DNA from: Mactromeris polynyma
Lineage: Eukaryota > Mollusca > Bivalvia > Venerida > Mactridae
NCBI GenBank assembly: GCA_032209605.1
Contig: JASFXZ010000009.1
Location: 18,463,553-18,527,552 of the forward strand
Reading direction: 5' to 3'
DNA: 64,000 nt
Part shown: one piece after another, positions 35,640-46,859 of the stretch
How the letters are laid out: the number at the start of each line of letters is the position of its first letter
Numbering within the stretch: position 1 is the stretch's first letter
Translations under genes and position numbers: made by a program
Notes under the pieces: model-generated
What the model saw: the letters and a program-made list of their open reading frames with translations, nothing else
The model's database searches: none
Told to the model about the DNA's origin: nothing

Positions 35640-37392
35640 AAAGTTTCCATGCTTATGTATGCAGACGACATAGTCCTCATGGCGGATAATGAAGAAAAAT
35701 TACAGGCAATGTTGGACACTGTTCACAAGTGGTGTAAACGTTGGAGGGTGCTGATTAATGCAAATAAATCAAAATGCATGCATTTTCGAAGACACAATAA
35801 CCCATGCAGTGAATTCGAATTTAAGATAGGTAATGATACATTGGAAACTGTGAAACAATACAAATATCTAGGTGTGATCTTTGAAGAAAAGAATGATAGT
35901 TCTAACAACTATAAGTCTCTTGGTAAAGCAGCCGGTCGAGCACTTGGTGCCATCATCAACAAAATTCACGACTTAAAGGAATTCGGATTTAGATCATACG
36001 AAAAACTATTTACAGCATGTGTGATACCAATTCTAGACTATTGCTCTTCAGTATGGGGGTTTAAAAGATACCAACAAATAGACAACGTGCAAAACAGAGC
36101 CATGCGCTACTTTCTTGGCGTCCATCGTTTTACTCCCATTTTGGCAATGGTTGGCGACACAGGATGGCTACCTAGCGTTTACCGACGATGGGAAAACATG
36201 CATACGACTCATCAAGATGGACGACACACGTTTAACAAAACAAATATACAACTTTGATTACCTTCAGAACAATAACAACAACAACTGGTCACGTGACATC
36301 AAAAATGTTATGACAGCACTGGGACTAATCGATAGTTTCAACAACAGAACGGTTATAAATTTACCTCAGGCACATGATTTATTAGTGAACTATTACTCAA
36401 ACAACTGGATTGAAAACGTTCAAACTATTTCAAAACTCAGGACATACCGACTCTACAAAAATAACTTTAAATGTGAAGAATATGTAAAACTGAATTTAAA
36501 TAAAAACGAACGGTCTATACTTTGTCAATTTAGATGCGGGATATTACCCCTAAGAATTGAAACTGTGAGATATACTGGGGAACAACCAAACGAGTGAGTC
36601 TGTAGACTATGTAACCTAAACCAAGTGGAGGACGAAACACATTTTCTTTTCAATTGTGAACTTTATAATGATCTTCGTGACAACTGTTTCAGTGGTCTAT
36701 TTTTAAATAGTGCCGATTTACAAGCAAATCAGAGACTTTCGTGTATAATGTCATCTAACCCACGAAAACTAGCTAAATTTCTTGTCTGTGCTTGGTTAAA
36801 AAGAAGAGACATACTGTTCCATAATTGATAAACCTGTATAAAATTATGTTTATTTTAGATTTGCATATATTTCCTGTATGTACTTATATTGTGTGCTTGC
36901 ATAGATCTGACTATGTCTAATTTCTATTTATTTGTACTGTTCTGCCCGAATGATCTGTATGATGTGTGTCTGAATGTATCTGCATTGTGTTGTTTAAGCG
37001 TGTCTGAATGTATCTGTATTATATTACTTGTTTGACTTGTATAAGTGTGAATGTATCTGTATTATATTACTTGTTTGACTTGTATAAGTGTGAATGTATC
37101 TGTATTATATTACTTGTTTGACTTGTATAAGTGTGTCTGTATGAATTTGCATTATGTTGCATGTAATGAATTGTAAAAGTGTGTCTCTATATACTTGTAT
37201 TATGTTGCCTCAGATGTATAATTATGATGTTGAAATAATTATATATATCGGAAATGTCTATTACTTCAATATGTTAAGGTGACCTATAGGCCCAATGAGC
37301 CGGGTGCTTATCTATCTGTTATTTGTAATGTATGTATATAAATGCACATGTCACTATAATCAACTATTTACTTACTTACTTACTTACTTATA
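35640..37392 (+). mobile_element. 5'-truncated non-LTR retrotransposon (LINE)
   Basis: The remnant begins inside a reverse transcriptase at MLMYADDIVLMADN, the catalytic YADD box, and continues through the thumb (W..LINANKSKCMHF, YKYLGVIF) and connection (IPILDYCSSVWG, VQNRAMRYFLG). The frame shifts near 36195 (the second part runs RLIKMDDTRLTKQIY...) and is cut by TGA near 36596, just before the terminal zinc-knuckle-like CRLCNLNQVEDETHFLFNC. Coding ends at 36828. The 3' UTR holds three 43-bp tandem repeats, and the copy ends in a (TTAC)n run at about 37368-37392, the usual simple-repeat tail. The endonuclease and the N-terminal reverse transcriptase are missing, so it is a dead 5'-truncated copy. 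I would not name the clade. Confidence 0.85.
37006..37134. repeat. Three 43-bp tandem repeats in LINE 3' UTR
   Basis: Units starting GAATGTATCTGTATTATATT begin at 37006, 37049 and 37092. A diverged unit precedes them near 36973. They lie between the LINE coding end and its TTAC tail. Confidence 0.85.
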
Positions 37393-39765
37393 CCCTGTCA
37401 ACAACCGGTATAACGAATTTATAATACTGCAATTCCATCTTTCCAATCTAATTTAGTTAAACAAGCAATGTTTCGATGCCTAGCTCTCTAGATCTAATAA
37501 TTAGATATTGTACGTATGTGTATTTTTGCTGTTTTTGGTTCATAAAGTTGTTTAGAGTGTTTTAGTTTTGTAAAATATCAGTTATTAAAACGTGTTCCTT
37601 TTAAAATATATCGGGAATTACTTGTTGAAGATCAAATTTCTTTTATTTCACTCACACGTTATATTGCCTGAAAATCAATTGCATTACCCCGTAAGGTACC
37701 TCAATACACATGGTTAAGCGCGCGCTTGCACTCTAATTTTTATTTTCAAGCGTCTGATCTCATGGACTTTATCGAACTGAATTTTGCTCAAACCTTAACA
37801 AATCTATCGTTTTGAATATTATTACTAGCACACGTGTAATCTGTTCAATATTTATAGAATCATGTGTGAAGATCAATTGTCAATTTCTAGTAACTTGCGG
37901 ATATCAAGAGACAAGTTTTCGAGTCGAGCCGTCAGCGAAAATTGTCACGAGGCGCATGAAGGGAAAAACGTCATATACCCTGTCAGCGCCGTGTTTATAG
38001 AATACTATACGCGAGCCTTTAACCAATGAAATTACTGGTTTTTTCTTTGCAGTATTATAAAACTACATATAGTGCTAGCTGTTGATTCGATTTACTGTTT
38101 ATAATAATTATGATTGTTTCACTGATGTAAAAGCATTGTTGCAAAGTTTTTTGTCTCGATGACGTACATTTGTTGATACATAACAATGCTTTCAATTAAA
38201 TTTCTATTTTTGTGTTTCCCTTTGTAATGTTAAGAGTGAATTACATATAACCAATTTTGTTAGATATCATGCAATATTTTGTTATACTTCTTTAGTGGTT
38301 AGAATTGTTGAAATGGCCGAGATATTAATGACATCAATGAAATTATTTTGAAAAGCATGTACTGATTTAAATACATTATTGCATTTGTATTGTGTTCTTA
38401 ATTAGCAGTATCAATAGTTTGTATCAGTTGAAATAAATGTATGACATATAGTTATATATACTGCTATGAGTCAGTTTATTATCCATACCTATGTCCCATG
38501 TTTAACTCCGATATAACTGATCCCTGTTGTGCATTTTGCACCTGCATAGAAAGCCTAAATAGCAATGAATATATTTTATATGACCATTTTTCTCTATTTC
38601 GTTTTGAAAATCTAGCTTTTCTAGAACAAGTCGGATTGAAGATCTTTTTGAAAAAATGTTTACTATTTTTCAATATTTTTTTATTCTTTTTCGCATTTCT
38701 GTCTTATGTTTTTAGTCTTATTTCAAATTCCATGCAAACCATCTTACCTATTTACACATACTTTGATATTATAAAACTGTTCAGTTACAAAACGGAAACT
38801 TGTATGCAATGTGATCATTTTGAAAACAATGAGAAATAAAATATTTTATCTGACTTTATTTCTTCTTTTCATTTTGTTGTCTATTGTTTCACACTTGAGT
38901 TGCTTTAATTAACGAACTGTAGGTGTCGTACATAAAGCCTCCCATCAACAACTGACAACAACTAAATAGCCATCAAATATCGATCCAGTATTGATTTTTT
39001 ATCCGTAACGCATTCCCCACGATCGTTGTCTAAGGGAGACAATTCAATTAGTCTCATACCTGAGAGAATCAAGGATAATCAAGGGAGACTATCGAGTAAA
39101 ATATTCTTCAACATTTCTGGCAAACGCCATTTTAGGTTTAGATCTCATTTATTTATCCACCAGTTAACAGATTAATGTACATTTAAGAATAATTATTTCC
39201 TGTTACATAATTTACCGTACATGGTGTACGAATGTACGATCAAAATATCGTCATGCACACGTTTTATGCCAATATATCCAAAAGTTAATGACCGACAATA
39301 AAATTGAGTTCTGAGCATGAAGATCCACCTCAGTTTACTTTCGTTCCCAGACTCTTTATCGTAAGAAGCCACCATGTCATTGTCAGATTACTTGTGTTTA
39401 TGCTAGTTAAGAACTGAAAATACACTATTCAAACAAAATATATTGGTTATGCGAGAGTCAAACGGCACATTATTAAATATTCACAGAGAAATAACTGGAA
39501 CTTGTGTCTTGTGCCATATACTGTCACGTTATTTTGTCGATATTTTTGAAACCACAGGTGGGAATTAACATTTTGAGTAAAAGTTCCTTAAATTATACTT
39601 TTTAGGTAAAATAGCTTTTACTGTGGCTGCAATACCTAGCAGCATAACAAATATTCCATTTGATAGTTATGTACTATAATTTGTATGGATGTCAATGAAT
39701 ATTCGTTTATATGTCCGAATATTCGAATACTGATCAGCATCTCCTGTAACCTATTTATGCAGCAG
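37393..39765. other. AT-rich intergenic DNA
   Basis: About 2.4 kb without a recognisable gene. The 38441-38839 frame is Phe/Ile/Tyr-rich and typical of AT-rich non-coding sequence. Confidence 0.45.
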
Positions 39766-39769
39766 ACCG

Positions 39770-39957
39770 GAACAATTTATGCAACTTTGAAAGAGGTCCA
39801 CCCAAGGATCATTCCTGTGAAGTTTGGACAAACTCCGTTCAGTGGTATAGGATGAAATGGTGTTTAAAGAAAATGTTGACGGACAACGCACGGCGACGGA
39901 CAGCCAACGATACTAAAAGCTCACCGAACACATCATGCTCAGATGAGCTAAAAATTT
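39770..39957 (+). repeat. Dispersed mollusc-type repeat
   Basis: The segment reads GTCCACCCAAGGATC, CTGTGAAGTTTGGACAAA, GACGGACAACGCACGGCGAC and ends with a stem-like AAAGCTCACC...GATGAGCTAAAA. I recognise this architecture (conserved GTGAAGTTTGGA, GACGGACG-type stretch, terminal 'gctcacc / aggtgagc' hairpin) as a very common dispersed repeat of bivalve and gastropod genomes. It supports the mollusc assignment. Confidence 0.6.
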
Positions 39958-40565
39958 GTCCTCTAGAGTGTAAACATGCTATTTTTTGACTAAGGACACA
40001 GGGCTATCCCAATAGCTCACACTGAGGCACATCCCTGGAGGGAGTTATAAGAGGCCCCCTCCACGTTTTCTCCTCTTATTTACATGTTTCATGAGATCGA
40101 CCTCTGAGCATCCCCAAACAAAAAAATTATATCAATAAGAAATAAAAAACAATTTGTGAATGTTTATTTTAGAATTAACAGAAATATCAATTGAAACAAT
40201 ATGGGGTGCACAATTTCACATGCACATTTTGAAATTTAAAACGGGCATAAAAGCAAATTCTTTAACCCAAATTACTGAACATAGCAAACATAGGGAAAAA
40301 TAAAAATAAATTAGGTGTACTCATTTACATAAATGAATACTATATTAAACTTAATAAGTTGCACGATAACCAATAAATACTTCAGAACAACCCTCCATAG
40401 GAGACTCACATTGGACTGTTCCAGAGAGGTTATTACTTACTAGAGGTTAAATTGATAGCAAGGTCATACTACAGGAATATTGATAATGTTATGGAGAGGT
40501 TGTTGCACAAGTAGGATACTCTGGTAGTTGCACTGTACAACTGAATGTCTGACTTTATTTGAATA

Positions 40566-40748
40566 CAGTAAAACCTCAATAATAAGACCACCATTGGGAC
40601 CCTTGTACATTGGTCTTCATATTGAAGGGGTCGTAATATTGAGGCTGAATAAAGAGCAAAACAGTGAAAATGGACTTTTAAAATCGTGTTTTTTATTCTG
40701 AGGTGGTATTAATTATTATTGAGGTGGTCTTTAAGTGAGGTTTTACTG
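40566..40748. mobile_element. MITE copy 1 (183 bp, TA target)
   Basis: Inverted ends CAGTAAAACCTCA...AAGACCACC and GGTGGTCTTTAAGTGAGGTTTTACTG are flanked by TA on both sides. There is no coding capacity. The TA duplication and the 'cagtaaaacctc' end type fit a Tc1/mariner-pogo related family. A second copy lies at 41839-41996. Confidence 0.8.
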
Positions 40749-41052
40749 TAATTCTAAGAGTTAATTCAGTCAGCTCTAACCTCATACAAATATCACGACA
40801 CATAAAATTCACACAAACGGAAGACTGAAAAAAAATATACATATAAATTATGTTCCTTCAATACAGTAAATCATGGTTTATTTTATTTTGATTTATTTTC
40901 AGCAAATTTTATCCACTTTTAGCAAGATAGTAATATTTAGCTCTTATTTTAATGTCATTGTCCGTAGAACCACAATGTATAAACATTGAGCAATGTTCAT
41001 AAGACTAACAGAATGGAATGGTACCTGGGTCTGCTCAGAGCTGTGTCCCATA

Positions 41053-41555
41053 CGAGGGGTGATCAAGAAATAATAGAACTTTCTGCATAACTGCTTAACA
41101 AACATCTATGAAATTGCTTTTATATGCATAACGTTTTATACTCTACAAATAAAAGCAACAAATTTTGGTTGTCTTTCTTAGTACTCTGAAAAAATGTTTC
41201 CGAATTAGATGAACAGTGGTACATGAAATCTTTTCAACAAAGGATACAGCATCATCGGAGGTGCAATAAGTGTAAAGAGGAATATTTTGAAAAGGTTTAA
41301 ATGTGACTGTTTAATGAACGTTTCAACTGGTTGCCTAGTCAATGCATCGAAAAGGCGGTTACCCGCCCCTATGATACTGACAGGTTTTTAAAAATGTTTT
41401 ATACATGTAATACCTTTATTTGCCAACTGAATTGCTTATATTAAGCACATTTTTCACTGACAGATGAACATTTCTTATTATCGTAATTGTTTTTGTTATG
41501 TCTGACCTGCACCGATGTCATCACAAAAGTCCTATAATATCTGGATCACCCCTTG
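41053..41555 (+). mobile_element. Mariner-like element remnant (503 bp)
   Basis: Inverted ends CGAGGGGTGATCAAGAAATA and its near complement (CTGGATCACCCCTTG) are flanked by TA (41051-41052, 41556-41557). Inside, around 41240-41300, a stretch reads like the C-terminal end of a mariner transposase (FQQR.QHHRRCNKCKEEYFEK). The rest of the transposase is gone. It is an internally deleted, inactive copy. Confidence 0.75.
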
Positions 41556-41838
41556 TACAAAAGGCTGATTTTTTCAGAAATACCATAATACAGGAATTCA
41601 AATATAAGGTACAGTATGTGAATAGTTTTAAGCATAGATAAGAACAGATAAAGTAGGACAATACAGAAACTCACAAGTTTATAGTATTTTTGATAATTTT
41701 TGTCACTATTAAAAATTAGATGAATGTAAACAAAAAACACTTGATGTGCTTTTTTGTTATTCAAGTAGAGTTTTTATGGATATTTAACATGAATGTTTGT
41801 AAGTAATCGGCAACATATGATTCTCAGGAACGATTGCA

Positions 41839-41996
41839 TAGTAAAACTTCAATAATAAGACCATCCTTGGGACCTTAGAAAATATGTCTTCCTATTGAGG
41901 TGGTCTTAATATTAAGGTTGAATAAAGAGCAGAACGGTGAAAAGGACTAGAAAATTGTGTTCTTACTATAAGTGGTATTTAAGTGAGGCTTCACAG
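41839..41996. mobile_element. MITE copy 2 (in 3' flank of the BTB-zinc-finger gene)
   Basis: Shorter, more diverged relative of 40566-40748. It has the same end type (GTAAAACTTCAATAATAAGACCA...), a shared internal GAATAAAGAGCA and the closing GTGAGGCTTCACAGTA. It lies only about 65 bp past the stop codon of the BTB gene, so it probably falls in that gene's 3' UTR. Confidence 0.75.
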
Positions 41997-42060
41997 TACA
42001 TTAGTGTTTCAAATCTTAACTAAACATGTAGGCAGTGAGACATGTATAAACACAATATGA

Positions 42061-45000
42061 TCAGAATAAAGCCATGAACGCCCCAAGACCTCCATATTCA
42101 GGTTGAATAGTGCCTGCAGCAGATGACTGTATTATAGTGTATGTATGTGGTGTATCAGCGCCTTCTGATGACGAGGACACTGTTGAACCGTTCACAACCA
42201 CTTGATCAAGCTGCACAGGATTTTGCACAAGATTCAAACACGGAACACTAGAGGAGATTACTCTAACAGCTGGGTTATGATGTAAAGCATTTTCACTGTC
42301 AACAATGCTACTAGAAACTTGTCCCACTATAGTTCCTGGTTCAATTGCCTTGGCAACACTTATTGCACCATTTATATGATCCATGGTAAGTATCTGCTGA
42401 ATAGGTTCTGTGGGTCCCATCTGATCTCTTAACACACAATATTCATTATCTGTATTCAGCATGGGGACAGCTTCTGTGACACTTTCACTTTGACCAGTTG
42501 TCTCCCCTTGTTCCTGGGACACAGTATACCTGGAATACCCCCCATGATCCCACTTTACTAGCAAAGGTGCCGTCACTTCAAGACGTTCGACTGGTTTGAC
42601 CTTTTTATCAGATTTACCAGTACTGATCATTTTAGCTTTTTTAGATTTTGGAGTAGCACCTTCCGTGTGATGCTTTTTGATGTGATCCTTTAATTTGTCC
42701 TTTCTAGGTGTGGTATAGTCGCACTGGTCACATTGTAATCTCACGTCAGTATGAAGTGCTTGGTGCCGGATTAGATGACTTTTTTCTACGAATGATTTAC
42801 CACAAGTGTTACAGACATATGCACGAATACCAAGATGAGCACGCATGTGCGCTTTCAGCTGACTTCTTTTTGGGGTGAAGTAACTACAATTAGGAAACTG
42901 GCAGTTAAACACCTCACCTGAAAAATTCAAAGTGTTTGATCAAAAATATTGTCTTACAATGTTAAAACAATATAGTGACAGATTTTGCCAAACTAATCAA
43001 ATGTTCATATTTTTCAGAAATTGACAATCAAACAAACAAGTGCTTTTAGAAGGACCGCACTTAACTGCTGAAGAATGTTTGCTAATACAGTGCCATCAGA
43101 TGGAAACTGACTTAAGATGCTGTTTTGTGATGGCAAACATTTTTACTCTTCCAGTACGGGCATTACATATAAGAAGTAAAGAAGAGATAGTAAAATTGAG
43201 AACTACCCCATAAAACTTTAATGCACACTATAATAATATATGGCAATAATGAATTCAAGTAACCTTGACCACCTTAGTATGTGACCCTAGAAGGGGGTCG
43301 TGATGACCCTATATTGATCACCCGCAAGGCTGCATACCTGAGAAAGATTTTAAATTGGTTTTAATTAAATTTCTAAATATTTGAATGTGGCTAAGATAAA
43401 CACTAATACTTACACTTAGACAATTTTATCATTTTGATCATGTAGTAAAGAAGGCTTGTCAATGTAAATTTGTAATGGTCTCATGACCATATATGACTCT
43501 GCATAACCTATTTTCACCCATGAGAATATTTTGCAAGTAGTTCATGAAAAAATGCTGTTTGGAGAGGTTTAACAGCATTTCTTGATTAGACCAAGTGACC
43601 TAATTTTTAAACCAAAGATAACTTTGTATCACACAACTGAAATTTTATGTAAACAAACACTCTATGTCAATCTGACAAGGTTTGATAATGATTGAGCTAA
43701 AATTATGACCTCTTGTTATTAATGATCAGTATGTTGAGAACAATCACAGGGCAATCAAAACAGCATCTACTGCTACGGTGAAGTAAAACCAAAGCCATTC
43801 ACATTTGAGGTTTCATGATACACGTAAAGAATAGGGTCAGTGGGGAGTTACAGTTGAACTGAGAACCACGCCACAAAATTTTCATCTGAACCAACGGTGA
43901 CATCAGAAGTGAGCAAACAATAGCCATTCTCAGTTTTAGAATAGTCAAATATGTTATTCGAAATGAAATTGTCACAAGTTGCTGAATTGGTTATTTTTAC
44001 CTGAATGCAATCTTTTGTGAGCTATAAGATGAGATTGAAATTTTGTAGAAAATCCACACAGATCACACAGGTATGGTCTTACGTCACTATGTACTACTTT
44101 ATGTTGAGCCAATGTATTCTTGGTAGCAAATGAACCTCCACACTCTGTACAAGTAAATTCCTTCTTACCTGAAACAATAAATGGAACAGAATGTCAAACA
44201 GTAACACAATTAATGTGTTTATAAGACAAAAATTAAACCATGTGTTTGTTGTGTTACCTGCCAGAAATGCTGAGCTTCAAAACGTTTCTTTGGCTCAAAA
44301 CAGGATATATTTTCAGTTAGTCATGTTTAAGAGAAATATATTTAAACTGTTACATTTGTACTTTCAAGAAGGGTTGATCCTCTAATTGTCAAAAGAAGCT
44401 CTTTTAATTTTTAACATAATCCATTCTTGATAAAACATCTTGTAAATTTTGTTTCAGTTTAGCTGAAGCATATATATTATTTTATTGGATACATATAGGG
44501 TACCTGCAACTTCACAATGACAAAGAACATAACGTTAATACAAGTATGAAAGTTAATGTCAATCATTTTACTGCCAAATAACAGCATTATTCAAATTTAT
44601 TGCTATATCAAAGGTTAGTAGTTTTTCATGTAATTTGAGATTAGAGAATAAATGATTTACTCTCAGACTTTCGAGGGAGTAAACTTCATTTTGCTCCTTA
44701 CAAAAGAAGGATACAAAATTTATGAGACTTACCTAAATGTACCTTTTTATGAGCAATGAGAGTATTGTTGGTTCTAAACCTCATACCACAATGGCAGGTG
44801 AAGGGTCTGTCATCAGAGTGTATAGCTCTATGTGTCAACAATGGCTGCATCTTATCCGCTTTATATTTACACCTGGGATAATCACATGTAAAAGGAGGAC
44901 CTGGGAAGTGCTCTTTCATATGTTTATTGAATTTTCGTACTTCCTTTGTATCAAATTGACACAGGTTACATTTCAGATCAAAAGTGGCTTCATGAGCACA

Positions 45001-46858
45001 TCGAACATGCTTTTCCATTCTTTGTTTAAACTTTGTCATATAAGCACAGTCCTCATATGCACATGCTATAACCTTTCCTTCAGATGCAGTCCCTCTCCTA
45101 ATCCTAGGTTTACTTCTTGCTTTTCTACCTCTCATTTTGTTTGTTTTTTTACTGTTGCTAGCTTCTTCATCAGTCATACTATCATCAGACTCATCTGATG
45201 AAGCTTCCGCATTTTCTTCAACTTTCAACTTCTCTTGGACATCTACTTCTATTTTTGTAACAGGTATAGCTTCCATGCTTTCAAGAGTCTTATCAGGTTC
45301 TACCTCCATATTTCTTTCACCCTCATTAAGCTCTTTGTAGAAACCTGACAATCTAGTTTGGCGACTGCTTTTTCGTCTTGGCGATTTTTGATGACCTTTT
45401 TTCTTTTCAGGTGCTTTGACCGGAATATTTATAACTTCTTCCTGCTGTTCTTTTGTCAATTTTTGATTCATCTCTTCTATTTCAGCTTCTATAAATTCAC
45501 CAAGAGTTTCGAATTTAGTGTTATCATTTACTGTAATTGGTTGCTCTTCTACCAGATCAGTTGGCTCATCTACCGTCATACCCTCTTTCTCAGACTCTTC
45601 AAAATGAAGACTATTAACATCAGTGTTAATAGCAGTTTCTCTTAAGTTACATGGCAACAATGAACTGTTTGTGTTAACAGAAGATTCTTTAAACAAGGGT
45701 CGTGATTTAACTGCTATAGTGACAGGGTTGAAACTTTCAGTGTCGATCTTTAACATGCTAGTATGCACTACCTCCTTAAGAATTGATGAATGATTTTCAC
45801 GTAGATAAGGAAATACACTTTTATAAGGTCCAAGAGAAATGCCAGCACTATATAAAGTTTGTAAAAGTAAATAGAGACTAGATTCATGGGTAGTGAAAAA
45901 ATTCTCAGTCCTGTTAATTTCTTGAAGAAAATCATTTGCAACAGTTGACCAATCAATATGACCAAGAAGTACCACCAGATACTTTTCACGTTCCTGTACA
46001 TCATAACCCACCCAGCTTATAATGAGAAACAACTTAATTTCCGGCTTGATCTTCTTCATCCATCCTTCTGACAAGAACGTATTAAACTTCTCCGCAGTTA
46101 AGGACAAGAATTCCCCTTGCTTCACAGCATCGGATAGGTTCAGCTGCAGAAATCCAACAATATATTCCTCTAACGTTTCAAGCTTAAACTTTCTACTGAG
46201 GAAATAAGTACTTACAAAGTTACCCAGGTGTAAATTGCACCTTAAAAACTCTTCACAATATTCTTTCAGGGTTTCAATCCTGAAGCTTACTGCAAGATGC
46301 AGCAACTGGAGAAAATTTGTTTCTCTAGGCGCAACATAACCATTGTACATGAAGTCCAACAGATCTGAAAACACTTCACTGTTGTCATAATAGACAACAA
46401 TATGGTCTTTATAAACATCTGGATCATCACTGAACAATTTGGACCCTAGCACTGGACTCCATGAAGCCAAAACATTCTTGTGCGCAACAAATTTGACGCC
46501 CCTCACTTCTAGCACCACATCACAATACTTTCTATTGTCACGGAGACGCTTTAGTTTTTCCAAGATATTGAAATCAGTTTTCTTGTCAAGAACACTGTTG
46601 TTGCTAGCTTGGTTTCCAGGACGAGCCTCCTGAGATATCGCTGGCACACTCCCAGTGGAGTCTTCCATTAATGAATATCTACTCATATTAGAATAGTCAA
46701 GTCATAATCTAACAAAGTGATATAGGTTCAGCCTTTTGAAATTCAGTAATCATATTCATTTATAGGTCTTCTTCAGCGCAGCACAAAAGTGACCATAATC
46801 CATCAAGAGAATGATTCACAGGTTGTCAAGAAGTGAGGTGTACAGCTAAAACCTCAAT
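42061..46858 (-). CDS. BTB-BACK-C2H2 zinc-finger protein (three coding exons, 992 aa)
   Basis: Coding exon 1 runs 46686-44733 (ATG at 46686), exon 2 44168-44001 and exon 3 42917-42061. Junctions G|GTAAGT...TTTCAG|GT and G|GTAAAA...TTTTTCAG|GT keep phase and give 993 codons including the stop. An acceptor near 46859 shows an intron in the 5' UTR; the first non-coding exon lies further right. Domains: BTB/POZ (residues ~45-150: YCDVVLEVRGVKFVAHKNVLASWSPVL), BACK (~155-260), a long acidic Ser/Glu/Lys linker with basic patches (KSPRRKSSRQTR, RGRKARSKPRIRRG), then nine C2H2 fingers: four in exon 1 (the fourth with Cys-x-Cys), two in exon 2, three in exon 3. The C-terminal tail has no domain. ZBTB-type proteins are nuclear DNA-binding regulators that dimerise through BTB. 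The frame is fully intact. I cannot name a vertebrate orthologue. Confidence 0.9.
42918..44000 (-). other. Intron 2 of the BTB-zinc-finger gene
   Basis: 1083 bp between donor (GTAAAA at 43995-44000) and acceptor (TTTTTCAG at 42918-42925). No further coding exon is evident within it. Confidence 0.8.
44169..44732 (-). other. Intron 1 (coding) of the BTB-zinc-finger gene
   Basis: 564 bp between donor (GTAAGT at 44727-44732) and acceptor (TTGTTTCAG). Read-through of the donor would append a short missplaced tail, KSHKFCILLL, to exon 1, and splicing restores finger five instead. Confidence 0.85.
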
Positions 46859-46859
46859 C

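Noticed and set aside
38441..38839. 132-residue Phe/Ile/Leu-rich frame that looks membrane-spanning
   Set aside because: Its composition is what AT-rich non-coding DNA gives, and no start context, splice sites or family resemblance support a gene.
44737..45645. Plus-strand frames over the BTB-zinc-finger exon
   Set aside because: Antisense shadows of a well-supported coding exon.
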